DNA of 64,000 nucleotides, from NCBI GenBank assembly GCA_029834535.1, contig JAQMWT010000538.1:62001-126000 (forward strand), read 5' to 3'. Within the stretch, counting starts at the first letter, position 1, and every line of letters begins with the position of its first letter. This stretch comes from Chrysophaeum taylorii (lineage: Eukaryota; Sar; Pelagophyceae; Pelagomonadales; Pelagomonadaceae). This document shows, one piece after another, positions 52,210 through 63,731 of the stretch. The notes under the pieces were generated by a model that made no database searches, was not told the origin of the DNA, and worked only from the letters and a program-made list of their open reading frames with translations. The position numbers and the translations under genes were made by a program.

Positions 52210-54111
52210 TTACGCCGCAACCACCACATGTCTTCGAAGGACTCGGCTTGCCGCCGAAAGCCGAGTATCAGATCATGAAGCTGCCACAGGAGTTGGGCGA
52301 CAAGCTCGTCGGCGGCCTCGTCGTTCTCAACTTCCTGCGCAATGGCGTCGAACAGTCTCAGGACAACTAGTGTCTTGACAACCCTTGCAACGTCGGGAGC
52401 CTTGGAATGCAGATTAACAACACCGTCAAAAACAGCCTTGGCCACCGTGCAAACCGCCGTAAGACCCGGCGTTGCGTCGCCGCCAGCCAACAACCCTTCT
52501 GCTATCATCTTAGTGTTTGGAGCCATCTCTTAGATGCCGTTCAATTGATGGCGTGGCTTCTGTGTAGCTGATTTCTTAATGTCGGTGGACGAGCCTATTG
52601 TTGAGAATTCGGCAACCAGCGCGGCTTCGTACTCCGACAAACTTGTGGGAGGCGCCTCGTGGCCAGCGCTGCGTGCGTCTCGTCAATACCCCCGATATCC
52701 ACTTTCTATGACTTCTCATTATCCCTTCGTGCCAGTGGCAGGCAGCAGGCGACGATCACGCAGATGATGGGAACCAACGATGGCCCCAGCCATCATGATG
52801 GTTGCGTCGTCGCTGTCGTTGTTTCTTCTGGTTGAATCCCCATCAAAGTTACTCGAACACGTTTGCGCCGGTGCGAGCATTGACGGCGCGAAGGTGGATT
52901 TGACCGAAGTCGTACTGGACACCGGCACCCCGCTCGTAGTTGGCCTCGGAGTCGACGCAGCTAGAGGCTCGGATGTTGGCGGTGGAGTCGTTGGTTTTGA
53001 AGTCGGTTTCGGAATCGGACTTGAAGTCAGTCAGCTCGGGCACTGGTGACGTCGGTCTTGAAGCCGGTCTTGAAGTCGGCGCAGGTCTCGGAATGAGCGT
53101 AGGCTATAGGCCGAGGGCGCAGGTAATGGCGGGGACGTTGGTTCTGGCGTGCGCTTAGAAGATGGTCTGAGAGTTGGCTTGGGTGTCGGTTAGGGAGTAG
53201 GGGCAGGCATTGGACTCATCGCAGGCGCCGGCGCCGGCTCTGCCGTGGGTTCAGGCATCGGAGAAGGGTGGGTTATGCCCGAAATTCCCGGGTCCAGTCA
53301 ACTCGGGTGCAACACTTCCCATCGGCGCAATTGCCTCGGGAGCTGAAACTGGGCGTCGGAGCTGCCGTAGGTCCAGACATTCCGAACGTATACACCGAGC
53401 CTGAACTCGTCCCACAGCTGTCATCCAGCGGGCCCCCTTTTCACAATACTTCCGTCAATCACGACGCCGTCGCCAAAACCGTTGTAAGCGGCCGGGTCAC
53501 GCACAGTTAATTAATGAAACACGCAAGCCCCCGCGTCGTTGGTTTCCCAGAGCCCGACGACAATGAGATTTCCCAAAACGGCGACAAAATAGCCAAACTC
53601 ATCGTCGTACAGAGGGTCGCTCGCCACCAACTTTTGTGTTTTTGCTCGCACGCGAGGCCGTCATCACCGGTGCGAAATACGTAGGCCGAGCCCTGCTTAG
53701 TTGCGTCCTCATCGTCCCCATAAGCCCAACGACCGAAAGATTTCCCGAAATATCAACGCAGAAATCGTATTACTTGTGCGTCGCTCGCCGTCAACATCTG
53801 GAAATTCAACAAAAAGAGACCGCCGTCCGTGGTGCGAAAGACGTAGACCGAGCCGGATGCAATTTCGTCGTCGTCGTCGTCCAAATACGATCCGACAGCC
53901 GCGATGTTCCCCGAGACCGCGATCTCATAGCCGAAATAGTCGAACTGATACTCGTGGCTCGCCGTCAACTTTTGGGATTGCGACCAAGTCAGGCCATCAT
54001 CGGTTGTACCGAAGACATATGCCGAGCCCCGTCTGGCCACCAACCCCGTCCTCATAAATGGTTGTTGAGCCCCGGTGCCCCGACGACGATAATGTTTCTA
54101 TCAATCGCTAC

Positions 54112-54520
54112 TAACTAACTAACTAACTTCAGACCTCTCCCGAGCATGGGAGCCAGGCCGGACAGGCAGGAGCCGATCCGGAATCACAGAGGAAAATCAC
54201 GCAATTGGGGCAGAGGCGAGGGACGAGGACTCGTTGATGACGGACCGCCACTGCGCGCGGTCTTGTGCGAAGTCGTGCAAAAGCGTCGCAGGCCGCAAAC
54301 GTGTTGGTCCACGAACAATCGACCTGTCCGTCGCGTTCTGCCCAACCGAGCGAACCCCATCCTAGCGCGGACTTTCCGGGTGCTAACCGGCCAGCCCGGG
54401 AGGCGAGCAGGCACCGTCTCACTCCGGGACGGCCGGGGCCGCCGCAGGGAGCAAGCGTGTTAGGCGCCGTCCTCCATCGCAACCAACGGTTTGCGATCTC
54501 ACGGGCCTAATACGTAGGGG
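54112..54520 (-). mobile_element. Family A LINE-type insertion, 409 bases, 6-base target duplication
   Basis: Inserted into an FG-GAP repeat of the dead kinase copy, flanked by CGCTAC (54106-54111 and 54521-54526). The empty site in the intact paralogue reads 'cgctacagccgtgctaaac', the same length as the rejoined flanks. On the minus strand it ends with the terminal hairpin and (GTTA)n tail. It encodes HDFAQDRAQWRSVINESSS then stop, like the end of a LINE ORF2. It is the best-delimited family A copy. Confidence 0.85.
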
Positions 54521-55047
54521 CGCTACGACACGGCTAAACGAGTCGTCCCCGGCCGCATCGCTCGCGGTCTACTTTGAGACATGGTACCAGGAAAAGCCCT
54601 CATCTGCGGTGCGGAAGACGTACCTGAGCCCGACTAGAAGCCGCCGTCATCGTCGTCATCGGCCCTGACTACCAGAAGATTACCCGACATGGCGACGAGT
54701 TGGCCACAATAATTCCCCGAGTCCGCATCGCTCGCCACGAGCTTAGCAGCTTGTTCCACTGTTTTCTCGTCGAGGCGGCGAGCGTCCCGGCGGCGCCTTC
54801 TTCCATCTAAAGCGATTTCAGGAAACGCGCTGATCGTGTCCGTAGTCCATTTGACCAACAACACGTCTGTGATCCGCATCTTGCTCGCTCCAGTGTCATC
54901 TTTCCCTTCACCTTCGGCGGTGTGCCTGAAATCTTTCGAAGCCCCAGTTATTTCGAAGTTATTGGTCGTAATGAACATTGACGTATCTTTGAAGAATCGC
55001 TTTTCGTGTGACGTGAAACCGGGGACGATAGATGAGAACCTCAACAA

Positions 55048-55921
55048 CTCTCGACAAAACCGACCTAAAAGGAGCTACGTGCTCCGCAAAAATTGCGCAC
55101 AACATATTAAATTATTAATTATTCAATTTTGTGGCGTCGACGAGGGTGCAGTACAACATCTTTTGGTGCTTTCCCACCTAGACTTATTAGGCAAGCACGC
55201 GCACAAGAGACCGAACAACAGACGATGGAGCCCTTAGCCGGAAGAGCCTTGAAATTCAATACATCTCAAATATGGTGCACTTGGCGGCGGCCGCGTCGGC
55301 GTCCTTTGGTTCTTCGTGCTTGTCATCGCATCGAGTATCAGGAGACGCACTACGATCTGTCGAGCGAGTGCCACCCGTCAAAGCCGCGTTGGTCGAGTCC
55401 GGCGAGATCCTCGCCAGCGCCGCGCCGATCGTTACGCTCGTTGACGCGACGCTCACGTAACACGACGTCGTCATTGTGCGTGCGCTCGCCAAGCGTCTGC
55501 GCTTGAGTCCTGGCGACGTGGGAAATTTCCCTTGGGGGATCATGGTTTACGTACCCAGGGAGCATAAATTTTGGGTACCCCCATGGGAGCAAAGGAGTCT
55601 TGAAGACCTGACGTCGCTCCTTTGAAACACGTGGCATGAGTCATCACACGTGGCCCGATGGCGCACGCGACACAAAAATGAACGACGAGAAGAATCAGCG
55701 CTCAGCATGGCGGAGCGACCGCTGCGACCACTCAATGAGATGTTTGCCGCTGCTTTGAAGATGCTGACTGGGAACGAGTGCGACGGAACGTCCTGTGTGC
55801 TCGAGATGGCGCGCGAGGCTTGCGACGCTTTCGGCTGGCGCCGCCGCCAAGTTATTACTCAATAATAAACGGACCTCGGTTTGGACGGATGTGGCGGTGC
55901 TGGCGGCGGCGGCGGCGGCAG
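55048..55921. other. Spacer with one arm of an inverted repeat
   Basis: This region holds the 5' side of the dead kinase copy and, at about 55541-55580, an inverted-repeat arm paired with 57040-57078. Minus-strand frames (55256-55543, 55350-55637) are not recognised. Confidence 0.4.
55541..55580 (+). repeat. Inverted repeat arm (partner 57040-57078)
   Basis: 'catggtttacgtacccaggg' and the following 20 bases recur in reverse complement at 57040-57078 with few differences. Both arms translate as MVYVPRE(H/Q)KF, so the repeat seems to derive from coding sequence. Confidence 0.75.
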
Positions 55922-56812
55922 ATGTCCACGACGGTATCGCGGGCAGGCGCTGTGCTCGGGTGCAAGCCGGGGGCATCGCACGAGGAGATCCGCACGGCTT
56001 ACCGGCGGTGCGCGCTGCGCGTCCATCCCGACGTCCGCGAGCGGGCGGCGGCGAGCGCCAAATCGTCAAGCTCAACGCCCCGGAGAGGATCCTGCTGCGC
56101 GAGGCGTCTTCGTCGTCGTCGTCGTTTTCGGAAGAGTGTGCGAACGAAGAAACCCCGTCGGAATGGGTGCCGGCGGTGCGGCGCGCGACGAGCCCGGACG
56201 AGGTGCTGCGGTCGGCTCTCCGCAAGGTGCGGGACGGCGCGCGACTCTAGGTCGCCGACGACTTGTTTCCGGACCAATTCGAGATGGAGGAGCGCAATCT
56301 CGGGACCTGCGTGCCCCTCCTGAAACTCGAGCACGGCCAGAGCCGGATCGGCGCTGTCGATGATACCCGCGGAGACGGCTTCCTCGCCTTCTCGCTCTTC
56401 GACCGCGAGGTCGCAACGGCGACGCGGGTGCGACGCGGCGGCGTTGACGAGACGATTTTGCGGCGCGACGAGGTTTTCAAGGCCAAGCTCGTGAGTCCGG
56501 TAAAGCGCGGGGTCACGGTGTTTGGGTGGGGGGGGGCGCAAGACCCACTTCGTGCGGGACGCTGCTGGCCGGACGACCCACCGCCTCCTCGAGAGCGCGA
56601 CCCCCCGGGGTCACCTCGATGCTGTGGTATGTCGCGCGGCCCGGCCTCCCGCCTTGGGTTTTTCACCCCCGGGATCTCGTCGCAAAGTGCACGCGGGCCT
56701 GGTTTCCCTCCGCGGGCTTTTGGCTCCCGTTCTTCCACTACTTCCGGTCCGACCACTACGCTGAGCGCGAAGCCTGCTCGACATCGCGGCCGCGGCCGCG
56801 GCCGCAACTAAG
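55922..56812 (+). pseudogene. Broken DnaJ-domain (J-protein) gene
   Basis: The J domain opens with AVLGCKPGASHEEIRTAYRRCALRVHPDVRE, including the HPD motif that stimulates Hsp70. A frame change directly after HPD near 56045 is needed to continue into ERQIVKLNAPERILL (helix IV). Then RSALRKVRDGARL meets an in-frame TAG (56248-56250), after which VADDLFPDQFEMEERNLG continues the same frame. A G run at 56524-56535 gives another frame change (VTVFGW to RKTHFVRDAAGRTTHRL). The succession of a shift, a stop and a homopolymer indel makes a pseudogene likely. Confidence 0.6.
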
Positions 56813-58944
56813 CGCGCTGCCATTCCAGGCTCGGCTGCCACCCCACCCCACCCCACACCACCTCTGTGCGCGTGCCCACACACCACACCAAAACCTACTA
56901 GCACCTACACGCACCGCCACCTCTGTGCGCGTCCCTCTTTTTAGAGTGGTTTCAAGCGAGTCAGGGCAGGGTTGCAGCCAGAGGTAGCACCGTTAAACAC
57001 TTGATCCCAACATTGGACTTTTTATGATGCCGTAGAGGTACCCGAATTTTTGCTCCCTGGGTACGTAAACCATGCTTCCATGAGCGACCCGGTCCTGGCG
57101 ACGTTGTGAGCCGACGAACACGAGAATTGACGAGACACGCTGGCCGATGATACGTTCATGGGCGACGACAATGCTACATTTTGGGAGCTCATGCTCGACC
57201 AGCTGAAGGTCTTCGAAGCGCACTACGCCAAGTTTCGCAGCCACGACACGCACTTCGAAGTCGGGACCGAATCTCAACCGCTCTTGGGCGACGCCTGCCT
57301 TTCGGCTCCCTGCGAAACATCACACTCACCGGCCGAGCACGGTCAATAATGCGCCCCCTCGTCTCGCGTACGTGTACGCGCCCTTCAAGACCTTTCCTGC
57401 TGTCGCTCGATGGGCCGCTGCCGAAATGACCTAGCGGTAGTCTTTTCAGTGGCCTAGTTCTCGCTTCTAAAGAATAAAACGCTCTTGTTTTCGTGGTCAT
57501 TCGGAGTATAGCCCTGGACTTGTCGCGAGTTTTTTGCGAGTTTGCGGGAACTTGATCACCATATGGTTTACCAATGGCGCGGGCCGCACACGCCAACTCC
57601 GACCGTCAACTCGAATACGCAACTCTTCATCGTCTACTGCGCTTCTTACCCTGCTCACCTGCCGCGTCGCGTAGCGGCCATAAACTCTCCAACGACTCTT
57701 GTCTCTGCTCCCCTCGTCTGAACGCCTTGTGATTATGATCCCGCGCGCTTCAGCGTTGGGATTAGCCCACGCTCCCATGCACTGGGCTGGCATAAACCTA
57801 GGTAGTTAGAAACGAGACAGACATGAATTTAGCGTCCCTAACGTGGCCGGAGTCGCGACGAAAGCTCACATGAAGGACGAAGTGAGCGACGATGATAAGT
57901 CGGTTTTTTTTTTCCAGCGAGGGAAGTCGCCGGCGCGAAGGCCCAACATGTGGCTGATTTGTCCCCGTGAGTATAGTTTTTTTTTTTTTTTGCACTACTC
58001 GCACTCTTTTTTTTCACCCCCCCCCCCACAGTAAAAACAAGGCAACCGAACGCGCCGGATTCGGATCCCTCACTTTTGAGGATAAAATTTCCACCATTGG
58101 AGTCGATTGGAGCCGACGTTGACTTGAAGTTCGAGACATACTAATGCGCGAGCCGAAGGCATTCTGTGGGGACATTGCCGGATTCCGTTTGGCCCGGGGT
58201 TGGAAGGGGTCGGGGACTCTTGGACAAAGGAGCGCAAAAAGTGCCGGCGGAGGTCCGAGAGAGGTTCGACAGGCGGCCGGAAAGGCGTCGGCAGAACCTA
58301 AGGATCGGCAATTGGCCGATAGACTTACTTCAAGTATTCCAATTTGCGGCCCTCCGGTGGCCCTCGGCGAGGTTTAGCGACCGTTCGGGCATGCCTCGGT
58401 GCTCCTTTGCCATCTTCGCCGAGTTTCCTCAGCGCCTCCTGGACCACCCCTGGGGATCCGACGGCGAACCAGGCACTCGGAGATCCATTACGAAGTCTAC
58501 TCGAAGCCCTCGTAAACCCCATGTGGTCACTCACGAAATGCGATGAGAAGCGTTCCGGTGGCTCCGGTACGGCGCAGATGGTCCTAGGGGAGCAGCTGGT
58601 GTTTGGGGGGCTCCGTTGCAGTTCTCAGTATACATGTCGATGGCGCGTCTTCAAAGAAAACCGGCATCTACTTCAAAAAAGATTGAGAGGCCTGCTTGAT
58701 AAAAAAGACAACAGAAATATATAAATCAAGCAGCTCCTGAACAGGACGAACGAGGGTAAGCTCCCGCAGGCATATAGGTGGAAAAAGTCAAGCTGCCGAG
58801 CGCAGAAAAAAACGGTCGGTAAAGGAATAAAGATCGGGTTCTTCAAAGCAGGTGTTGTGGCATGGGGTATTTGAGTATGTTATCAAAGCGCGGCGTCGTG
58901 GAGAAATCGTCGTGAAGGGAGATTGGTAGGGCACAGACGATTGC
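56813..58944. other. 2.1-kb spacer, no supported gene
   Basis: The spacer contains the second inverted-repeat arm (57040-57078), a possible coding remnant (plus 57158-57300, WELMLDQLKVFEAHYAKF), a T-rich/C-rich stretch at 57965-58030 and short frames to 58724. Nothing is assignable. Confidence 0.4.
57040..57078 (-). repeat. Inverted repeat arm (partner 55541-55580)
   Basis: Reverse complement of the 55541-55580 arm. It lies in a minus-strand frame reading HGSMVYVPREQKFGYLYG (56993-57277). Confidence 0.75.
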
Positions 58945-61900
58945 CTAGACTCTCACTGGCGTTCCTGCGACTTGGGCCTCTGTTGTCGAGCCATTGCCTT
59001 GGCTACTCCCTATCGACAAAAGTGTGGTAAAGACGTCGCTAGCGGTCGACTGCGGGCGTGGACGGATCTCAGTAGGCTGTGGCAGCGAAAAGTAGCGTGC
59101 GATGATGTCGACAAAGCTCGGCCGGTCGTTGGGACTCTGGGCCCAACACTTCCGCATGACTTCAACAAGATATTCATCGGCGCCGGTCGGGACTTCCGGT
59201 CTTTTTTGTTTGTAGCAAACGTTAAGGGTGATCTGCGCAACTTGAAAGCCAATCCAGGGAGTCTCCCGCGCGAGGATCTCGTAAAGGACCATGGCATAAC
59301 TGTAGACATCAGATTTTTCTGAAAACGTGTTCGAATCAAGCAGCCTGCGATGGAGTTGTCGTGCGCTGCGTCACAATTACACGTACTCAGGAGCCATGAA
59401 TGGCGTCGTCCCAGCGGCACCGTGCTTCGACTCGTGCGAAGTGTGGCTCCTAAATTCGGTCGAACGCGAGAGACCGAAGTCACTTATTTTACAGACGAGG
59501 TCGTTGGTGAGCAGAATGTTATTCGCTTTCAAATCGCGGTGCTGCGGGTGACGTGGGTAATCAATCGTGAGAAGAAGTCAAACGCACCTCGGTGTCGTGA
59601 TCGTATATGTATGCCATTCCATGCGCGATCTGGTCGGCCCAGTTTCGGCGCTGCGTATTATTGATCTTATTAGACCTTTCGTCCAGAAAGTGGCGAAGCG
59701 AGCCTCGAGGCAAGTACTCCAAGACCAGGGCAAGAAAGTTCTCGTTCGTTGTAATCTGTGAGGGAACCGTTTGCTAGTCCTATTAATAAAGCTTGCTCAG
59801 GATTAGACACTGGTAGCGCGCCGTCCCGAACACCTGGACTACAAACGGCGACCGAAGCGAGAGCATGATGGTCATCTCTTTAGTGAACTCGCCCATCAGC
59901 TTCGTGCGGCGGGATACGCTCAAACCAGAGAGAGAAATCAGTTTGACAGCCACGCAGTTCCGTGCGTAAGTTCCGCGATGCAGCCGGCCTACGCTGCCCA
60001 TCGCAAATGGCTCGGATTCGATCGACTCGAGGCGAATTTCGTGCTTATGGATCAGCGACGCCTTCTGCTCTCTCGTAGGTTCACCTGGCGACTGCATGTT
60101 GCTCACTCCTGGTATTCCCTCGGAGACATTCGGTTCCACGACATCGTGATTGGTTTGCGGGTTTCCAGTGCCCGCCCCGGCCCGCGAACGTAGCTCGCCA
60201 AGCTCCGCGTCGAGCTCGTCTCGAGGGACACGTGCCGCTTTGGCGACCGCAGTATTCACCTCGTCGTCCTCGGAGAGCACCAGGGAGGCGCTCACCTCGT
60301 CTAGCGATCGCTCTTGCATGACACGTCGAACTTGCGCGAGCATCGCTTCTTCGAGCTCGTACTTTTGCGCGTCCAGGAGGGAGGCGACCTGTGAAGAGTA
60401 CATCAGATATGCAGCAGCATTCCAAATTGCTCACTCGGCGATCATCCAACAGTTGGTAGGCGAGGCGAAGTTCACGCAGGCACACGACGATAGCCGTATC
60501 AAGCTCTGTCAGTCGGGGGCCGTGGTCGAGCATGCCCCATTTGCGCCGTAACCACCCACTGGCTTCGAACGACTCGACGTGTCGCTGAAAGCCTAGCATG
60601 AGATCGTTCAGTTGCGACATGAGTTTCGCGACGAGCCTTTCGGCAGCCTCATCCATCTGAACTTTGTTGGCATTGTCTGCGCACATCTGCAAGACAACGA
60701 GCGTCTTGGCAACCCTCGCGCCGGCTACCGTCACGTCTGATGCCGTGAGCTGCAGATGAACAACGTCATCGAGGATAGTCTTAGCAGCCGTGCACACCGC
60801 AGCGAGACCCGGCATCGTCTCGCCGCCTGCCAGCAATCCATCCGCGACCGTCTTAGAATCCGCAGCCATCGCAGCCATCTCTTCGATGTCGCTCAACGGT
60901 GGGAGTGGTTTTTGCGCTGCTTTCATTTTCTTCCCGGACGAGCCTCCCGATGGCGAGACGTTAGTAGCCAGCGCAACGTTGTTCTCGAACGAGCTAGCGT
61001 GGGGCGTCTCAGTCGCCAGCACCGCGCGTTCCTCGTCAAACGGCCCATCATTCTTCGAATCGTGCTTCTTCCGACGTGCCAGCACCGCGCAGCATGCGAG
61101 CATCAAAAAGGCAACCGCAAGACTCGCGCCAGAAGCAACCCCAGTTATCAAGATGTCGTCGTCACCGCCGCTGCCGCCATCTCCACTACTCGAAGTGGTG
61201 CTAGAGCCACCGGCGCCGCCTGAATTTGCACGCTTCTCTTCTAGCGTCGATGGCGCGAAGGTCGACGGGACCGTCGTGGGGCTGGACGTGGGAAACCGGG
61301 TAGGCGCCATGGTTGGTCTCGGAGTCGGCGCTGGTAGTGGCTCGGATGTTGGTTTTGACGTTGGCTTCAGACTCGGACTAGGAGTCGGCTCCGTTGCTGG
61401 TTTCGGAGTCGGGCTCGGGGTCGGCCCCGGAGATGGCGGTGGAGTCGTCGGTTTCGGAGTTGGCTTCGGGCTCGGAGACGGCGTTGGTTTTGGCGTTGGC
61501 GGTGGAGTCGTCGGTTTCGGGGTTGGCGTAGGCGTCGGCTGTGGCGTTATCTCGGCCGTAGGTGCTGGTTGTGGTGCGGGCGTCGGTGATGGCGCGGTCG
61601 GTTTCGGAGTAGGCTTTGAAGTCGGTTCGGGTGTCGGGGCTGGAATTGGGCTTGGTATCTCGCCAATAGTCGGTGCAGCACTCGGAGTCGGTACTGAAGC
61701 GGGTCCAGACATTACGAACGTATACACCGAGCCTGAACCCGCCCCGCTATCTTCATCCCCCGGGGCCCCGATAATCACAACGTTTCCTTCAATCGCGACG
61801 CCATCGCCAAAAAAATCGTCAGCGGCCGCGTCGCTCGCCGTTAATTTGTGAATTTGCTCCCACGACAGGCCATCGTCCGCGGTAGTGAACACATATGCCG

Positions 61901-63038
61901 CGCCCGATTCGATTCCATAGTCGCTGTTTGCCCAGGCTCCAACGACCACGTTGTTGCCCGAAATGGCTACGTCCCAGCCAAACTCGTCCCAGTCAATCGC
62001 GTCGCTCGGCATCAGTTTCTGGGTTTGTTCCCACGAGAGGCCATCATCGATGGTGCGAAACACGTAGGCCCCCGCGTCGCTGGTTGCCCAGGGCCCGACG
62101 ACAATGAGGTTTCCCGAAATGGCGACGTCGTAGCCGAACTCGTCGTCGAAAAGAGGGTCGCTCGCTACCAACTTCTGCGTTTGCTCCCACGTGAGACCGT
62201 CATCGGCGGTGCGAAATACGTAGGCCGAGCCCTGATCGAGTGCGTCTTCATCGTCCCCCATAGCCCCGACGACTAAGAGATTTCCTGAAATATCAACGTC
62301 GTAACCGAAATACTTTTGCTCTTCGGGGTCGCTGGCCGTCAACTTCTGGATTTGCGACCAAGAGAGACCGTTGTCCGTGGTGAGAAAGATGTAGACCGAG
62401 CCGGATGAAAATTCTTCGTCGTCGTCAAAATGCGATGCGACAGCCACGATATTTCCCGAGATCGCGAGAGAGCTGCCGAAATAGTCGAACTGATACTCGT
62501 CGCTCGAAATCAGCTTTTGGGTTTGCGACCAGGTCAGGCCATCGTCGGTCGTACGGAAGACGTATGCCGACCCCGTCTGGCCGTCATCCCCGTCGCCATA
62601 AATGGTTGTTGATCCCGGGTCGTTCCCCGGTGCCCCGACGACGATAAGGTTTCCATCAATCGCTACAGCCGTGCTAAACCAATCGTCCCTGGCCGCATCG
62701 CTCGCGGTCAACTTTGCGACATGGGACCAGGAGAAGCCGTCGTCCTCGGTGCGGAAGACGTATGCTGAGCCCGACGAGAAGCCGCCATCATCGTCGTTAT
62801 GGGCCCTGACTACCATAAGGCTACCCGACAAGGCGACGCGTTGGCCGAAATAGTCTAAAGCTGCCGCATCGCTCGCCACGAGCTTGGCCGTTTGTTCCAC
62901 CGTGTTCTCGTCGAGGCGGCGACCGCGCCGGCGGCGCCTTCTTCCATCTAAAGCGATTTCAGGGAAGGCGCCGATCACGTCCGTTAGCCACTTGATCATC
63001 AGCGCGTTGGTGAGCTGCATCTCGCTCGTGCGCCCCAC
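58945..63038 (-). CDS. FG-GAP ectodomain, single-pass TKL receptor kinase
   Basis: About 1,299 residues when four introns are removed: 60389-60434 (46), 59756-59821 (66, GC-AG), 59542-59587 (46), 59345-59380 (36). The ectodomain has seven to eight FG-GAP-like propeller repeats (FGxxVAISGNxxVVGAxxDD...[13 protein letters not shown]). A PTPKPT stalk follows, then a membrane helix ([25 protein letters not shown]) and a basic stop-transfer. The cytosolic side has a helical segment and a TKL-type kinase: GSVGRLHRG loop, [43 protein letters not shown]. The visible frame starts after a 3' splice-like TTTCAG at about 63075, so a first exon with a signal peptide is probably missing from this model. 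It likely senses a surface ligand or cell-wall cue. Confidence 0.82.
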
Positions 63039-63446
63039 TCCTTTACGTCTTGCCTTCTCCTTCCTGTTTCTGAAAAAAAAAAAGGCATATCTTTGAAGAA
63101 ATCTTTCAACTGGATTCCGACCGAGGTCAAATGTACAGACCTGCGCGGATTCGGTGGAAACTGTGTGTATTCCTACGATAGTATATAATTTGTATGCGAG
63201 TGCCTAGGTACGAACTTCATAATAATTGTGGACTAGAAAAAGAATCGGCGCACACCGTGTTGAGAATCCCGCTTCAGCTTGAATTTGACAGTTAAAGTAA
63301 GTAAAATAAAATGAGCAAAAAAAGTGACAGGGTTAAGAGTGTTGAAGGCTGTTTGCATTTATAAACCATTAAAAACCAAACCGTGCGCCCCCCACCCAGT
63401 CGACCTTAAAACCAAATCCGCCTTGAACGAAATTATAACCCAAATC
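63039..63446. other. 5' flank of receptor kinase gene
   Basis: AT-rich DNA that probably holds the missing first exon or the promoter. A family B-like 3' end ('agtcgacctt') appears near 63398-63407. No frame with a signal peptide could be joined confidently. Confidence 0.4.
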
Positions 63447-63731
63447 CGCCATGTCGCCGCCTCGGGCAGCACCACCCAGGTAGCCCGCGCCCAGCAGGAC
63501 GTGACACTTCGTCGCACATACGCCCGGCGGCAGGATGCGTACGACCTACGTACCGGCGGGGCCCGTCCTCTCTTCGCCTGCCCCGTGGCTCGGCGATGAC
63601 CCCGCCTTTCAGGCAGCCCTCGCGTCTTTACCCCGAACACCTGAACGGGAAACCCACCTCCGCCTTCCTGGCACATCCCTCATGTCTCCACACAACGGAC
63701 CAAAACCCTCACACCCTCCTAGCAGTCGACC
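63447..63731 (+). mobile_element. Family B retroposon copy, 5'-truncated
   Basis: Matches the 3' end of the 36790-42300 element from 'gtcgccgcctcgg' to 'agtcgacc', shorter at its 5' side than the 195-545 copy. It encodes QQDVTLRRTYARRQ in the shared frame. Confidence 0.75.

Larger units (their letters stand above)
50370..55047 (-). pseudogene. Dead copy of the FG-GAP/TKL kinase receptor gene
   Basis: This is colinear with the intact gene at 58945-63038. The N-terminal block ([22 protein letters not shown]) is at 54634-55047, FG-GAP repeats at 53500-54055, the Pro-rich stalk remnant around 53050-53300, the cytosolic segment (IAEGLLAGGDATPGL...; [16 protein letters not shown]) at 51486-52526, then kinase pieces ([28 protein letters not shown]) down to 50370. 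It carries stops, frame changes, a lost 3' splice site for intron 1, a family A insertion (54112-54520) and a family C insertion (51980-52209). Non-functional by any reading. Confidence 0.85.
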
